This document shows positions 15,878 to 24,091 of a DNA stretch of 64,000 bases, piece by piece. The first letter of the stretch is position 1; each line of letters begins with the position of its first letter. A program made the position numbers and the translations under genes. Source of the DNA: Calothrix sp. NIES-2100. GTDB taxonomy: Bacteria; Cyanobacteriota; Cyanobacteriia; Cyanobacteriales; Nostocaceae. The notes beneath the pieces are model-generated. The model searched no databases. It was not told the origin of the DNA and saw only the letters and a list, made by a program, of their open reading frames with translations. The DNA lies in the NCBI RefSeq assembly GCF_002368195.1, contig NZ_AP018178.1:4007421-4071420 (forward strand). The letters are read 5' to 3'.

Positions 15878-16738
15878 ATGTTGAAAAGTATCAAAGGCAA
15901 AATATCTGCAATGTATTCTGATTTAGGTTGTGCGATCGCACGCTGGAAGCATAAGAAAAATTTACCTGTTCTAGAAGAACGCGATCGCCAAATTTTAAAA
16001 ACTCTCAAACGCGAGGGTGTTTATGCAACCACACTGGCAGAGTTAGGACTAAGTTCTAGCTTAAATATGCTCAAATCTGCTTATGAGCAATTGTCTAAGA
16101 TAGAACCAGATAAAAATGACCCTCTCTACGAAATGTGGCCGCAAATTCATACAGTTACAGAGATCCCAGAAATTTACGCCTGGGCAACAGAAAAAAGACT
16201 GCTGAATCTCATCGAAAATTATATTGGTCTTCCTGTAACTTTTCATGGTGTACACTTGCGCCAAGATTTTCCTAGCGACCATCAATTTGGTACTTTGCTA
16301 TGGCATAGTGATGCTGAAGACCGCCGGATTATCAAAATATTTGTTTCCTTAAAAGATGTAGAAGAAAAATCCGGGCCTTTTCAGTATATACCCCGCTCTT
16401 TAACTTCTTTATTTAAATGGCAATATTATTGGCTGTACTACAAACTTTGGCAGTCTAGATATATGGGAATTGATGATGAAATAGTCAAACAAGTTATCCC
16501 TAAATCAGCTTGGAAATCATGCACAGGCCCAGTAGGTACGGTAGTTTTTGCAGATACGAAAAATACTTTACATCATGGAACTGTACGCCAAGAAGAAAGA
16601 GTAACTTTATTTTTCTGTTACACTGCTAATCCCCCAGAAAGACCTGAACTTTGTACCCAATATTGGGATGATACCTTCCCCAGACTAACTTTAAATTCCA
16701 CATCAGAAACTGCTCAAGCATTAGGGAATAGGGGCTAG
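15878..16738 (+). CDS. PhyH-like Fe(II)/2-oxoglutarate-dependent oxygenase
   Basis: 286 residues. The iron-binding triad of the phytanoyl-CoA dioxygenase-like superfamily is visible: H143 and D145 in LWHSDAEDRR, and the distal His (H232 or H233) in LHHGTVRQEERVTLFF, followed by the Arg that binds 2-oxoglutarate. Members hydroxylate or otherwise oxidise small molecules; here a sugar or sugar-nucleotide substrate is an inference from the neighbours. The last residues (LGNRG) are encoded by the beginning of a tandem-repeat tract, so the natural carboxy terminus may have been altered by repeat insertion. Confidence 0.85.
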   Translation: MLKSIKGKISAMYSDLGCAIARWKHKKNLPVLEERDRQILKTLKREGVYATTLAELGLSSSLNMLKSAYEQLSKIEPDKNDPLYEMWPQIHTVTEIPEIYAWATEKRLLNLIENYIGLPVTFHGVHLRQDFPSDHQFGTLLWHSDAEDRRIIKIFVSLKDVEEKSGPFQYIPRSLTSLFKWQYYWLYYKLWQSRYMGIDDEIVKQVIPKSAWKSCTGPVGTVVFADTKNTLHHGTVRQEERVTLFFCYTANPPERPELCTQYWDDTFPRLTLNSTSETAQALGNRG

Positions 16739-16740
16739 AA

Positions 16741-16925
16741 GGGGGACAAGGAGAGAAGTCTGAGCGGGAGGCTTCCTCCGTAGACGCGGAGCGGCTTGCC
16801 GCAGGCATCAGAACTTCTCCCAAGGGGAGACGCGCAAGGGACGGAGAGACAAGGGAGATGAGGAAGTATGGGGAGTTTTCTTCCCCATGCCCAATGCCCA
16901 ATGCCCCATGCCCAATACTCAATAC
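16741..16925. repeat. Composite short-repeat tract
   Basis: A GGGGGACAAGGAG-type tract, then a GC-rich palindromic module (GGGAGGCTTCC, AGACGCGGAGCGG, TTCTCCCAAGGGGAGACGCGC), then CCCATGCCCAATGCC-type heptamers repeated about six times. All are typical interspersed repeats of Nostocales. Non-coding. Confidence 0.8.
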
Positions 16926-16947
16926 CATTTACTTTCGGAGATTATCT

Positions 16948-17502
16948 ATGATTTTCATCAAAACTGAACTGAAAGACGCATTCATTATTGAAGTAGAAAA
17001 AAAGCAAGATAACCGTGGTTTTTTTGCTCGGAGTTTCTGCGCTCAAGAATTTATGGCACATGGATTAAAGCCAAAAGTTGCCCAATGTAATTTGTCTTTC
17101 AACTACAAAAAAGGTACATTGCGGGGAATGCATTATCAACTTGCGCCAGCAGCAGAAACCAAATTAATTCGCTGTACTAAAGGCGCTATCTATGACGTAA
17201 TTATTGATATGCGTCCTGATTCTCCCACCTTTTTATCACATATTGGTGTGGAACTAACCGCAGACAATCACCGCGCTTTATATGTTCCAGAAATGTTTGC
17301 TCATGGCTATCAAGCGCTAACAGATGACGCTGAAGTTGTATATCAAGTTGGTGAATTTTACACACCAGGTTATGAAAGGGGTTTACGCTATGATGACCCA
17401 TTTTTCAACATTCAATGGCCTTTAGAAGTAACTGAAATTTCTGAGAAAGATTTAAACTGGCCATTATTAAGCAAGATGCCCGTCGGTAGTGCAAGTCTAT
17501 AG
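16948..17502 (+). CDS. rfbC: RmlC-like dTDP-4-dehydrorhamnose 3,5-epimerase family protein
   Basis: 184 residues from ATG 16948, full length for RmlC. GTLRGMHYQ carries the catalytic His; 'PEMFAHGYQALTDDAEVVYQ' and 'LRYDDPFFNIQWP' complete the cupin-like fold. TTCGGAGATTATCT gives a good ribosome binding site; an upstream ATG at 16858 lies in repeats and is rejected. The rest of a dTDP-rhamnose pathway (rmlA, rmlB, rmlD) is not present here, so this enzyme may epimerise a 4-keto CDP-sugar instead; in this island that is the more economical reading, but it is inference. Confidence 0.92.
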   Translation: MIFIKTELKDAFIIEVEKKQDNRGFFARSFCAQEFMAHGLKPKVAQCNLSFNYKKGTLRGMHYQLAPAAETKLIRCTKGAIYDVIIDMRPDSPTFLSHIGVELTADNHRALYVPEMFAHGYQALTDDAEVVYQVGEFYTPGYERGLRYDDPFFNIQWPLEVTEISEKDLNWPLLSKMPVGSASL

Positions 17503-17632
17503 ATTGGGCATGGGGCATTGGGCATGGGGTATGGGGCATTGAGCATTGGTTATTTCTCCTGTGCCTCCCTGCTCCCTTCTGCCATCTGCCATCTATGCAC
17601 TGAGCGAAGTCGAAGTGTGCCATCTGCTTTAA
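17503..17632. repeat. GGGCATT/GGGCATG heptamer tract
   Basis: Begins directly after the rfbC stop and continues with CCTCCCTGCTCCC- and TGCCATC-type runs. Reverse-complement relative of the tract on the other side of rfbC, so rfbC is bracketed by related repeats. Non-coding. Confidence 0.8.
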
Positions 17633-17656
17633 TAAATTAATAAAGGAATTAAACTC

Positions 17657-18970
17657 ATGATTATTATTGATCGCGCTTTACAAGCCCGCGCTGCTTTAGG
17701 TAGACCCATTAAAGTGGGGATGATTGGTGCAGGCTTTATGGGTCGAGGAATTGCCAATCAAATTATTAATTCTGTACCGGGAATGGAGTTAGTTGCTATC
17801 TCCAATCGCCAAATTGATGCTGCTAAGCAAGCTTATAGCGAAGCAGGGATTGAAGATATGCAAATTGTTGCAAACATCACAGAAATTGAAGACGCGATCG
17901 CTCATGGTAAATATGCAGTCACGGAAGATGCAGATTTACTCTGTCGTGCTGAGGGTATCGAGGCTTTAATCGAAGTCACAGGGGCGGTGGAATTTGGGGC
18001 GCATGTGGTGATGAGTGCGATCGCCCATCGCAAGCATGTGATTATGATGAATGCCGAACTCGATGGTACAATTGGCCCCATCCTCAAGGTCTATGCTGAC
18101 AAAGCAGGTGTGATTCTCAGCGCTTGCGACGGCGATCAGCCAGGGGTAGAAATGAACCTCTATCGGTTTGTGAAAAGCATTGGTCTGACTCCGTTGTTGT
18201 GCGGTAACATTAAAGGACTTCAAGACCCTTATCGCAATCCCACCACCCAAGAAGCCTTTGCAAAGCGTTGGGGTCAAAAAGCCCACATGGTGACCAGCTT
18301 TGCTGATGGTAGTAAAATTTCCTTTGAACAGGCGATCGTTGCTAACGCCACAGGGATGAAGGTGGCTAAACGGGGAATGCTGGGCTATGACTTCGCCGGT
18401 CATGTGGATGAGATGACCAATATGTATGATGTGGAACAGCTCAAGGAACTAGGCGGTATCGTTGACTATGTTGTTGGTGCAAAACCAGGGCCAGGAGTGT
18501 TTGTGTTTGCGACACATGAAGACCCCAAACAACGCCACTATCTCAATTTATACAAACTCGGTGAAGGGCCTCTTTACAGCTTCTATACCCCCTATCACCT
18601 CTGCCATTTTGAAGTTCCCCTATCGGTAGCCCGCGCTGTCCTCTTCCAAGATGCGGTGATGTCTCCTCTAGCTGGGCCAGTGGTAGATGTAGTCACCACC
18701 GCCAAAATTGATTTAAAAGCTGGGGAAACCTTAGATGGTATTGGCTACTACATGACCTACGGACAATGCGAAAATTCTGCGATCGCGCAACAGCAAAATC
18801 TCCTACCAATGGGATTGGCTGAAGGATGTCGCCTCAAACGTGATATTCTTAAAGATCAAGTTCTCTCTTACGATGATGTTGAACTACCCGCAGATAGACT
18901 TTGCGACCAACTACGAGCCGAACAAAACGCTTATTTCGCCACAGAAAAAACTCTTGTTGGTGTTGGTTAA
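17657..18970 (+). CDS. SAF-domain NAD(P)-dependent oxidoreductase (homoserine-dehydrogenase-like)
   Basis: 437 residues. An amino-terminal Rossmann domain (KVGMIGAGFMGRGIANQI at about 19-36), a catalytic middle part with the conserved CDGDQPG, and a carboxy-terminal SAF domain from about residue 345 (LAGPVVDVVTTAKIDLKAGE). Proteins of this type are related to homoserine dehydrogenase but recur in surface-polysaccharide clusters beside RmlC-like epimerases and cytidylyltransferases; the reaction is not established to my knowledge. AAAGGAATTAAACTC precedes the ATG. It probably oxidises or reduces an intermediate of the CDP-sugar made by its neighbours. Confidence 0.85.
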   Translation: MIIIDRALQARAALGRPIKVGMIGAGFMGRGIANQIINSVPGMELVAISNRQIDAAKQAYSEAGIEDMQIVANITEIEDAIAHGKYAVTEDADLLCRAEGIEALIEVTGAVEFGAHVVMSAIAHRKHVIMMNAELDGTIGPILKVYADKAGVILSACDGDQPGVEMNLYRFVKSIGLTPLLCGNIKGLQDPYRNPTTQEAFAKRWGQKAHMVTSFADGSKISFEQAIVANATGMKVAKRGMLGYDFAGHVDEMTNMYDVEQLKELGGIVDYVVGAKPGPGVFVFATHEDPKQRHYLNLYKLGEGPLYSFYTPYHLCHFEVPLSVARAVLFQDAVMSPLAGPVVDVVTTAKIDLKAGETLDGIGYYMTYGQCENSAIAQQQNLLPMGLAEGCRLKRDILKDQVLSYDDVELPADRLCDQLRAEQNAYFATEKTLVGVG

Positions 18971-18979
18971 ATTAATTTT

Positions 18980-19047
18980 GTAGTCAGCACTTTAGTCCTA
19001 CTTTTAAGCACTTTAGTCCTACTTTTAAGCACTGAAGTGCTTACTAC
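18980..19047. repeat. Palindromic repeat (GTAGT...ACTTTAGT family), expanded copy
   Basis: GTAGTCAGCACTTTAGT at the left pairs with GCACTGAAGTGCTTACTAC-type sequence at the right; between them a 21-bp unit (ACTTTAGTCCTACTTTTAAGC) is repeated twice. A further partial copy follows at about 19062-19085. Related palindromes lie at 22996 and 31552. Confidence 0.75.
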
Positions 19048-19298
19048 AGTCTGCATTCATTTCGTAGTTAAGACTTTAGTCCTTCTAGATTTTTGCAATA
19101 CACGTAGTCAAGCATAGCCATACCTACACTTCTTAATTACGAATTCCGAATTAGTATTACACCAATCCTCCAAAATTCAGCAACATATTCAAACTTAGAA
19201 ATACTTTTTATCTAGATTTTCTAATTGGGAATTTGGAATTTTGAATTGGTCTTACTTGCTGGGAAGTATTCAACCAAAATTTAGAGGAAATTAAAACT

Positions 19299-20408
19299 AT
19301 GAAAATTGCTCTAGTCCATGATTACTTAACCCAGCGCGGTGGAGCAGAACGCGTGTTTGAGTTACTTTGTAAGCGCTACCCCAAAGCAGATATTTATACT
19401 TCTTTATACAATCACCAAAAAACAATTGATTTGGGTGAGCGGATAGTTAATACAACCTTCTTACAAAATATTCCCGGTGCAGTTAAGTATTTCCGCTTAA
19501 TAGCTCCCTTATATTTCCCCGCTTTTCGGGCGCTGGATTTACAAGAATACGATCTGATCATCAGTAGTAGTACTAGTTTTGCTAAAGCAGTTAGAAAACA
19601 TCCCGATGCACTTCATATTTGCTTTTGTCATAATGTCACCCGTTTTTTGTGGGACACAGAAACTTATTTACGAGAATATGGAGATTATCGATTTTTCGCC
19701 CCGTTAATTGAAAAAGTCTTCCAATTAATGAGAAAGGTAGACTTGCAATATGCTCAGGAACCTGACCTTTATATTGCGAATTCCAGCATAGTTGCTCGCC
19801 GCATTCAAGATATTTATCAAAAGCAAGCGATTGTGATTAACTATCCTATCGATACTAGTAACTTTGTTTTTTCTGAGAGCAAAGATGAATATTATCTCGC
19901 CTCAGCCAGGATGATCAGTTATAAGCGGCTGGATATAATAGTTGAAGCCTTTAATTGGTTAGGATGGCGATTATTAATCTCCGGTGATGGGCCAGAAGAA
20001 GAACGCTTAAAATCCAAAGCATTAGATAATATTGAGTTCTTAGGTCATGTAAGCGATCGCCAACGTAAAGACTTGTTTTCTAAAGCTAAGTCTATCATCG
20101 TTGCAGCTTTAGAAGATTACGGATTAGTTCCTGTAGAGGCTAATGCTAGCGGTACTCCAGTCATTGCTTATGGAGCAGGTGGTGTATTAGATACTCAAGT
20201 ACCCAGAAAAACAGGCGTATTTTTTAACAGACAAACACCGGAATCTTTACAAGCTGCATTACTAGAAGCTGGAGAAATAACTTGGGATTACCAAAATATC
20301 CGTAATCATGCATTGACAAACTTTTCTGAAACAGCATTTTTCAGTAAAGTCGAACAAATTATTGACCAAGCTTGGAGAGGACATCAACAAATAATTAGTA
20401 ATTCGTAA
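19299..20408 (+). CDS. Glycosyltransferase family 4 (GT-B)
   Basis: 369 residues. The start MKIALVHDYLTQRGGAERVF is the acceptor-domain signature of WbaZ-like mannosyl/rhamnosyl transferases, and the donor-site motif DYGLVPVEANASGTPVIAYG contains the E-x7-E pair. GAGGAAATTAAAACT gives a strong ribosome binding site. It has a 328-bp upstream spacer with a palindromic repeat and no gene. Likely acts on the lipid-linked intermediate of the envelope polysaccharide. Confidence 0.92.
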   Translation: MKIALVHDYLTQRGGAERVFELLCKRYPKADIYTSLYNHQKTIDLGERIVNTTFLQNIPGAVKYFRLIAPLYFPAFRALDLQEYDLIISSSTSFAKAVRKHPDALHICFCHNVTRFLWDTETYLREYGDYRFFAPLIEKVFQLMRKVDLQYAQEPDLYIANSSIVARRIQDIYQKQAIVINYPIDTSNFVFSESKDEYYLASARMISYKRLDIIVEAFNWLGWRLLISGDGPEEERLKSKALDNIEFLGHVSDRQRKDLFSKAKSIIVAALEDYGLVPVEANASGTPVIAYGAGGVLDTQVPRKTGVFFNRQTPESLQAALLEAGEITWDYQNIRNHALTNFSETAFFSKVEQIIDQAWRGHQQIISNS

Positions 20409-20409
20409 T

Positions 20410-20720
20410 GCTTCGGCTCCCTTCGGCTTCGCTTAGGGCGAGTGCGAGAGTACAAGTGACGCTCCTTCTCCCAAGAGGAGACGCTCCGCTAACGTAATTC
20501 GTAATTAAAAAACGCCGCTCCATGATGCTTGGTTTTTAAATCCTCATCCCTGACATAAGTAAATAGGCGATTGCAGCAAATTTATGACGAAACATAAATG
20601 TATGTATCTGGAAAACCCTATCCATGACAAATGACAAATGACAAATAACAAATGACAAATGACCACTCTATTTAACTAGGAATTATTAGGTGTTCGCGTA
20701 GCGTTTCAAAGAGAAGGATA
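20410..20720. repeat. Repeat-filled spacer upstream of the Wzc-like gene
   Basis: Contains a palindromic module (about 20412-20500; CTTCGGCTCCCTTCGG, TTCTCCCAAGAGGAGACGC), five CAAATGA heptamers (about 20622-20662) and a 28-bp GTTCGCGTAGCGTTTC-type repeat at 20692-20719. The last supplies the AGAGAAGGA ribosome binding site of the next gene. Confidence 0.8.
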
Positions 20721-20726
20721 ATAAAC

Positions 20727-22988
20727 GTGGTTCAAGCTAGTCTCAATCCCAGTCTCAATCCTAGCCCCAATCCCAGCCCCAATCCTAGCCCCAATGCGGC
20801 TCCTGAGAATGAAGTGGGTTACGGACAAATGTTTGCCGTACTTGTACGTAGATTTCCTTGGTTTTTACTGGTATTTTTGAGTGCAATTACTTTGGCAGGT
20901 TTTATCACTACTAAGACCAAGCCTACCTACAAAAGTTCTATGCAGTTGTTAGTAGAATCTAACTATCAAGTTAAACCAGACAAAGCCGGGCTAGAAAATG
21001 AATTTACTGACACTAACATTCAAATAGATACAGCAACCCAGCTTAACTTGATGCAGAGTTCTGGATTAATTCAAAAAGCAGTTGATAAACTGCAAAAAGA
21101 CTATCCAGATCTGACTGCGGCTGAGATTAAAACTTCTTTGCTCTTAAATCAAATCAAAACAAAAGAAGATAATGTCTTAACTAAAATTTTCCAAGTTGAA
21201 TATACTTCTAACGATCCAGACAAAACGCAAAAAGTTCTGACTGCTATTCGCCAAGTGTATGTGGAATATAACAAGCAGCAGCAGGATGCACGCTTACAAA
21301 AAGGTCTGCAAGTTATCCGAGACCAGTTAAAGAAAGCAAGTGATGAAGTTAATGCTTCGGAAACTAATCTTCAAAGGTTTCGCAGAACTCAGAATTTAAT
21401 CGATCCTGAGTCTCAAGCAAAAGCACTAGAAGAGAATTTAAACAAACTTCAAGAAGAACGACGCGCTACCCGTTCTTTGTATCAAGAGGCTGTAGCGCGT
21501 CAACAATCTTTGCAAGAACAGCTTAACCGTTCTCCTCAGAATGCGCTTGTTTCTTCTCGTTTGAGCCAATCTACTCGCTATCAAGGTTTACTCAACGAAA
21601 TCCAAAAAACCGAGCTGGCTCTATCACAAGAACGTTTACGCTTCACAGACGAGACTCCTAGCGTCCAAAAGTTGCAAGCACAACTTGAAGGACAGAAAGA
21701 ATTACTTCAACAAGAAGTCAGCAGAACTTTAGGTGGAACACCTGTTGGTACAGTTGCGGGAGAAAATCTCTTAGAACAAGGACAACTCGGCCAAATTGAC
21801 CTCAATCTTGCTGGTCAGTTAGTAGAAACACAGACAACTATAGTTGCATTAGCTGCACGCGATCAAACTTTGGCTCAAAAAGAGAACGATTTGCGTTTTC
21901 AACTCAAACGCTTCCCCCCTCTATTGGCTTATTACAATCGCATATTACCGCAGTTACAATTTAGCCGTGAAAGATTGGAACAACTGTTAAGAGCAGAACA
22001 ACAGTTGCGACAAGAACTTTCTAAAGGCGGATTTAACTGGGAAGTTGTGGAAGAACCGCAAAAAGGTATGCTCATGGGCCCCAACCTTCAGCAGAATCTG
22101 TTGTTGGGTGCAGTGGTTGGGTTAATGTTGGGAGGTATTGCGGCTTTTGTACGGGAAGCATCTGATGATGCGGTTCATAGCACTGCGGAATTGGAGAAGC
22201 AGGTTGCTCTTCCATTGTTAGGAATTACCCCCAAGTTACCGCCTACGCAATCGCGAGAATCAATGATCAAGTTACCTTTTGGTAAGCCAGAAGTTCTCGC
22301 ACCCTGGACAGTTCAAGTACTGCAATCCCCTCCTAGTTGGGAATCGCTAGATTTGATTTATAAAAATATTGAGCTGTTAAATACTGTTACCAATTTGAAA
22401 TCTTTGATGATCACCTCGGCTTTAGCCGATCAGGGTAAGTCAGCTTTGGCTTTAGGTTTGGCCATGAGTGCAGCTCGCTTACACAAAAAGGTACTACTAA
22501 TTGATGCCAACTTACGGGAGCCTAGTTTGCATCATCAGCTCAATCTCCCCAACGATCAGGGGCTTTCAACTCTACTAACTAGTGAAACTGCTCTCCCCAA
22601 CCAAATTAGTCTTCAATACTCAGGTTCGTCTTACATTGATATTTTGACCGCTGGGCCAATACCAGCTGATGCAGCCAATCTCTTGAGTTCCCCCCGGATG
22701 ATGCAATTGATGGCAACATTTGAGCAAAATTATGATTTGGTCCTCGTCGATGCTTCTCCGGTTCTCGGTTTGGTGGATGCGATGCTCACAGCCTCATCTT
22801 GTCGCAGTGTCGTTATGGTAGCAAGCATTGGTAAGGTAACTCGCAGCCAAATGGCGCAAGCTACAGCGATGTTGAGCAAGCTAAACCTGATTGGGGTTGT
22901 CGCCAATGGTGCTTCCAACTCTCAAAGCACATATGTACCCTATAACAAGCCACAACGATTGGCTTTGCAACAAGCTGTAGAAAAATAA
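20727..22988 (+). CDS. Wzc-like polysaccharide copolymerase with tyrosine autokinase domain
   Basis: 753 residues. A Wzz chain-length domain has a first membrane helix at about 45-65 (FPWFLLVFLSAITLAGFI), a long periplasmic coiled-coil part (about 190-430) and a second helix at about 465-485. A CpsD/BY-kinase domain follows from about 560: Walker A ADQGKSALA, A' motif LLIDANLREP and Walker B LVLVDASPVLG. The carboxy terminus keeps only two tyrosines (STYVPYNKP), fewer than classic Wzc. Residues about 5-22 are an NPSPNPSPN repeat coded by 12-bp tandem units, so length may vary between strains. GTG start. It should set polymer length during export. Confidence 0.93.
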   Translation: MVQASLNPSLNPSPNPSPNPSPNAAPENEVGYGQMFAVLVRRFPWFLLVFLSAITLAGFITTKTKPTYKSSMQLLVESNYQVKPDKAGLENEFTDTNIQIDTATQLNLMQSSGLIQKAVDKLQKDYPDLTAAEIKTSLLLNQIKTKEDNVLTKIFQVEYTSNDPDKTQKVLTAIRQVYVEYNKQQQDARLQKGLQVIRDQLKKASDEVNASETNLQRFRRTQNLIDPESQAKALEENLNKLQEERRATRSLYQEAVARQQSLQEQLNRSPQNALVSSRLSQSTRYQGLLNEIQKTELALSQERLRFTDETPSVQKLQAQLEGQKELLQQEVSRTLGGTPVGTVAGENLLEQGQLGQIDLNLAGQLVETQTTIVALAARDQTLAQKENDLRFQLKRFPPLLAYYNRILPQLQFSRERLEQLLRAEQQLRQELSKGGFNWEVVEEPQKGMLMGPNLQQNLLLGAVVGLMLGGIAAFVREASDDAVHSTAELEKQVALPLLGITPKLPPTQSRESMIKLPFGKPEVLAPWTVQVLQSPPSWESLDLIYKNIELLNTVTNLKSLMITSALADQGKSALALGLAMSAARLHKKVLLIDANLREPSLHHQLNLPNDQGLSTLLTSETALPNQISLQYSGSSYIDILTAGPIPADAANLLSSPRMMQLMATFEQNYDLVLVDASPVLGLVDAMLTASSCRSVVMVASIGKVTRSQMAQATAMLSKLNLIGVVANGASNSQSTYVPYNKPQRLALQQAVEK

Positions 22989-22995
22989 ACAAATT

Positions 22996-23044
22996 CGTAG
23001 TGAGGACTTTAGTCCTGTTTTTGAGGACTGAAGTCCTCACTACG
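22996..23044 (+). terminator. 49-bp palindrome between the Wzc-like gene and hepC
   Basis: Arms of 21 bp (CGTAGTGAGGACTTTAGTCCT and its complement, one G-U pair) around GTTTTTG. Placed 8 bp after the stop codon, it would form a very stable RNA hairpin; it lacks a terminal U-tract, so it may slow decay or reduce read-through into hepC. It belongs to the same repeat family as 18980 and 31552. Confidence 0.6.
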
Positions 23045-23063
23045 ATAGTTGAACGATCGAGTT

Positions 23064-23894
23064 ATGTGCGTCAATTCAGTAACGCTGATCACGGGTCAAG
23101 AATCTACTACTCTACACCTCTTGAGAGCTATGACTAGTTCAATAATTCCCACTCTCCAAAATCCCTACATCCCAACTGAGCAACAGCAACAGCTGCACTC
23201 CCCATATTGCACACTCTTGTGGCGAAGGGGTCAGCTGTGGGTGAAGTCTCCTAAACATGTAAAACAGCCATATCTGCCTTCTTTATATAACGAACAATTG
23301 TTAGTAGAGTGCTTAAAACATTCACCAATCAAATTGGTGAGTATAGATTCAAAGCTGGGTGAGGCTTGGCTGTCGTTGTGGGCGGAAGCTTGTAAACAAG
23401 CTAATAAGCCAATATACCTCCGCTTACCGAATGGTAATCAGCGACTAAAAAAAGGTAACTCTTTGAGCAAGCAGTTTCAGCGACTAATTGATAGGATTGT
23501 GGCTTTAGTATTGTTACTGTTAGTAACTCCGGCGCTGTTAGCCCTAGTTTTGCTAATGCAGGTTGACTCACAAGGGTCAATTTTCTCTTATGAGTGGCAG
23601 GTGGGAGAGGGTGGTAAACTGTTTCACGCCATGAGTTTTCGCACAACTGAGCAGCACAACCTTACACGTCTGGGGCGTTGGATGCGTCAATATAATCTGC
23701 ACAATCTGCCACAGCTATTCAATGTAGTGCTAGGTGACAGAGGTTTAATAGGCTCTCGTTTTTGGACTTTAGAAGATGCAGTGCGCCTAAGTTCAGAATC
23801 ACAAAAAGAACTAAATCCAGTCCCAGCAATGACGGGTGGCTGGGAAATTAGCCCAGAAATCAACTTGTTAAATTTAGATGGACAAACGCTGTGA
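23064..23894 (+). CDS. hepC: HepC-like sugar transferase
   Basis: About 277 residues. The second half is a bacterial sugar transferase (WbaP/ExoY) domain: SLSKQFQRLIDRIVAL, a membrane helix at about 150-172, and 'LTRLGRWMRQYNLHNLPQLFNVVLGDRGLIG', where the family normally has TRIGRFLRKTSLDELPQL. It should place the first sugar phosphate on undecaprenyl phosphate. Its position directly before the HepA-type ABC exporter matches hepC-hepA in Anabaena PCC 7120, where hepC is needed for the heterocyst polysaccharide layer. The start is uncertain: TTG 23049, ATG 23064 or ATG 23130 (the last has GAGAG upstream). Confidence 0.85.
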   Translation: MCVNSVTLITGQESTTLHLLRAMTSSIIPTLQNPYIPTEQQQQLHSPYCTLLWRRGQLWVKSPKHVKQPYLPSLYNEQLLVECLKHSPIKLVSIDSKLGEAWLSLWAEACKQANKPIYLRLPNGNQRLKKGNSLSKQFQRLIDRIVALVLLLLVTPALLALVLLMQVDSQGSIFSYEWQVGEGGKLFHAMSFRTTEQHNLTRLGRWMRQYNLHNLPQLFNVVLGDRGLIGSRFWTLEDAVRLSSESQKELNPVPAMTGGWEISPEINLLNLDGQTL

Positions 23895-24091
23895 TTTATT
23901 GCTGATGAGAGTTGAGTACAGAGAAATTCCGTAAAACAAATCTGAATTACAGCTATTGGGAATTTCTGCAAATCAAGACTCTCCGCATTCAGCGCAGTTA
24001 GTAAATTTTAGATTTTTGGTTCTTCAGCATTCCTAGTCTAAAACTCGCTAACTGCCTGTATGCCTTGCCCCACTATTCTGAAACAATATCC

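Noticed and set aside
16858..16947. Upstream ATG extending the RmlC-like gene by 30 residues
   Set aside because: The extra residues (CPMPNAPCP...) are coded by CCCATGCC heptamers; the family begins at the ATG at 16948, which has a ribosome binding site.
16741..17632. Tandem repeats considered as a CRISPR array
   Set aside because: Units are 7-10 bp and contiguous, without spacers of 30-40 bp; the window has no cas gene.
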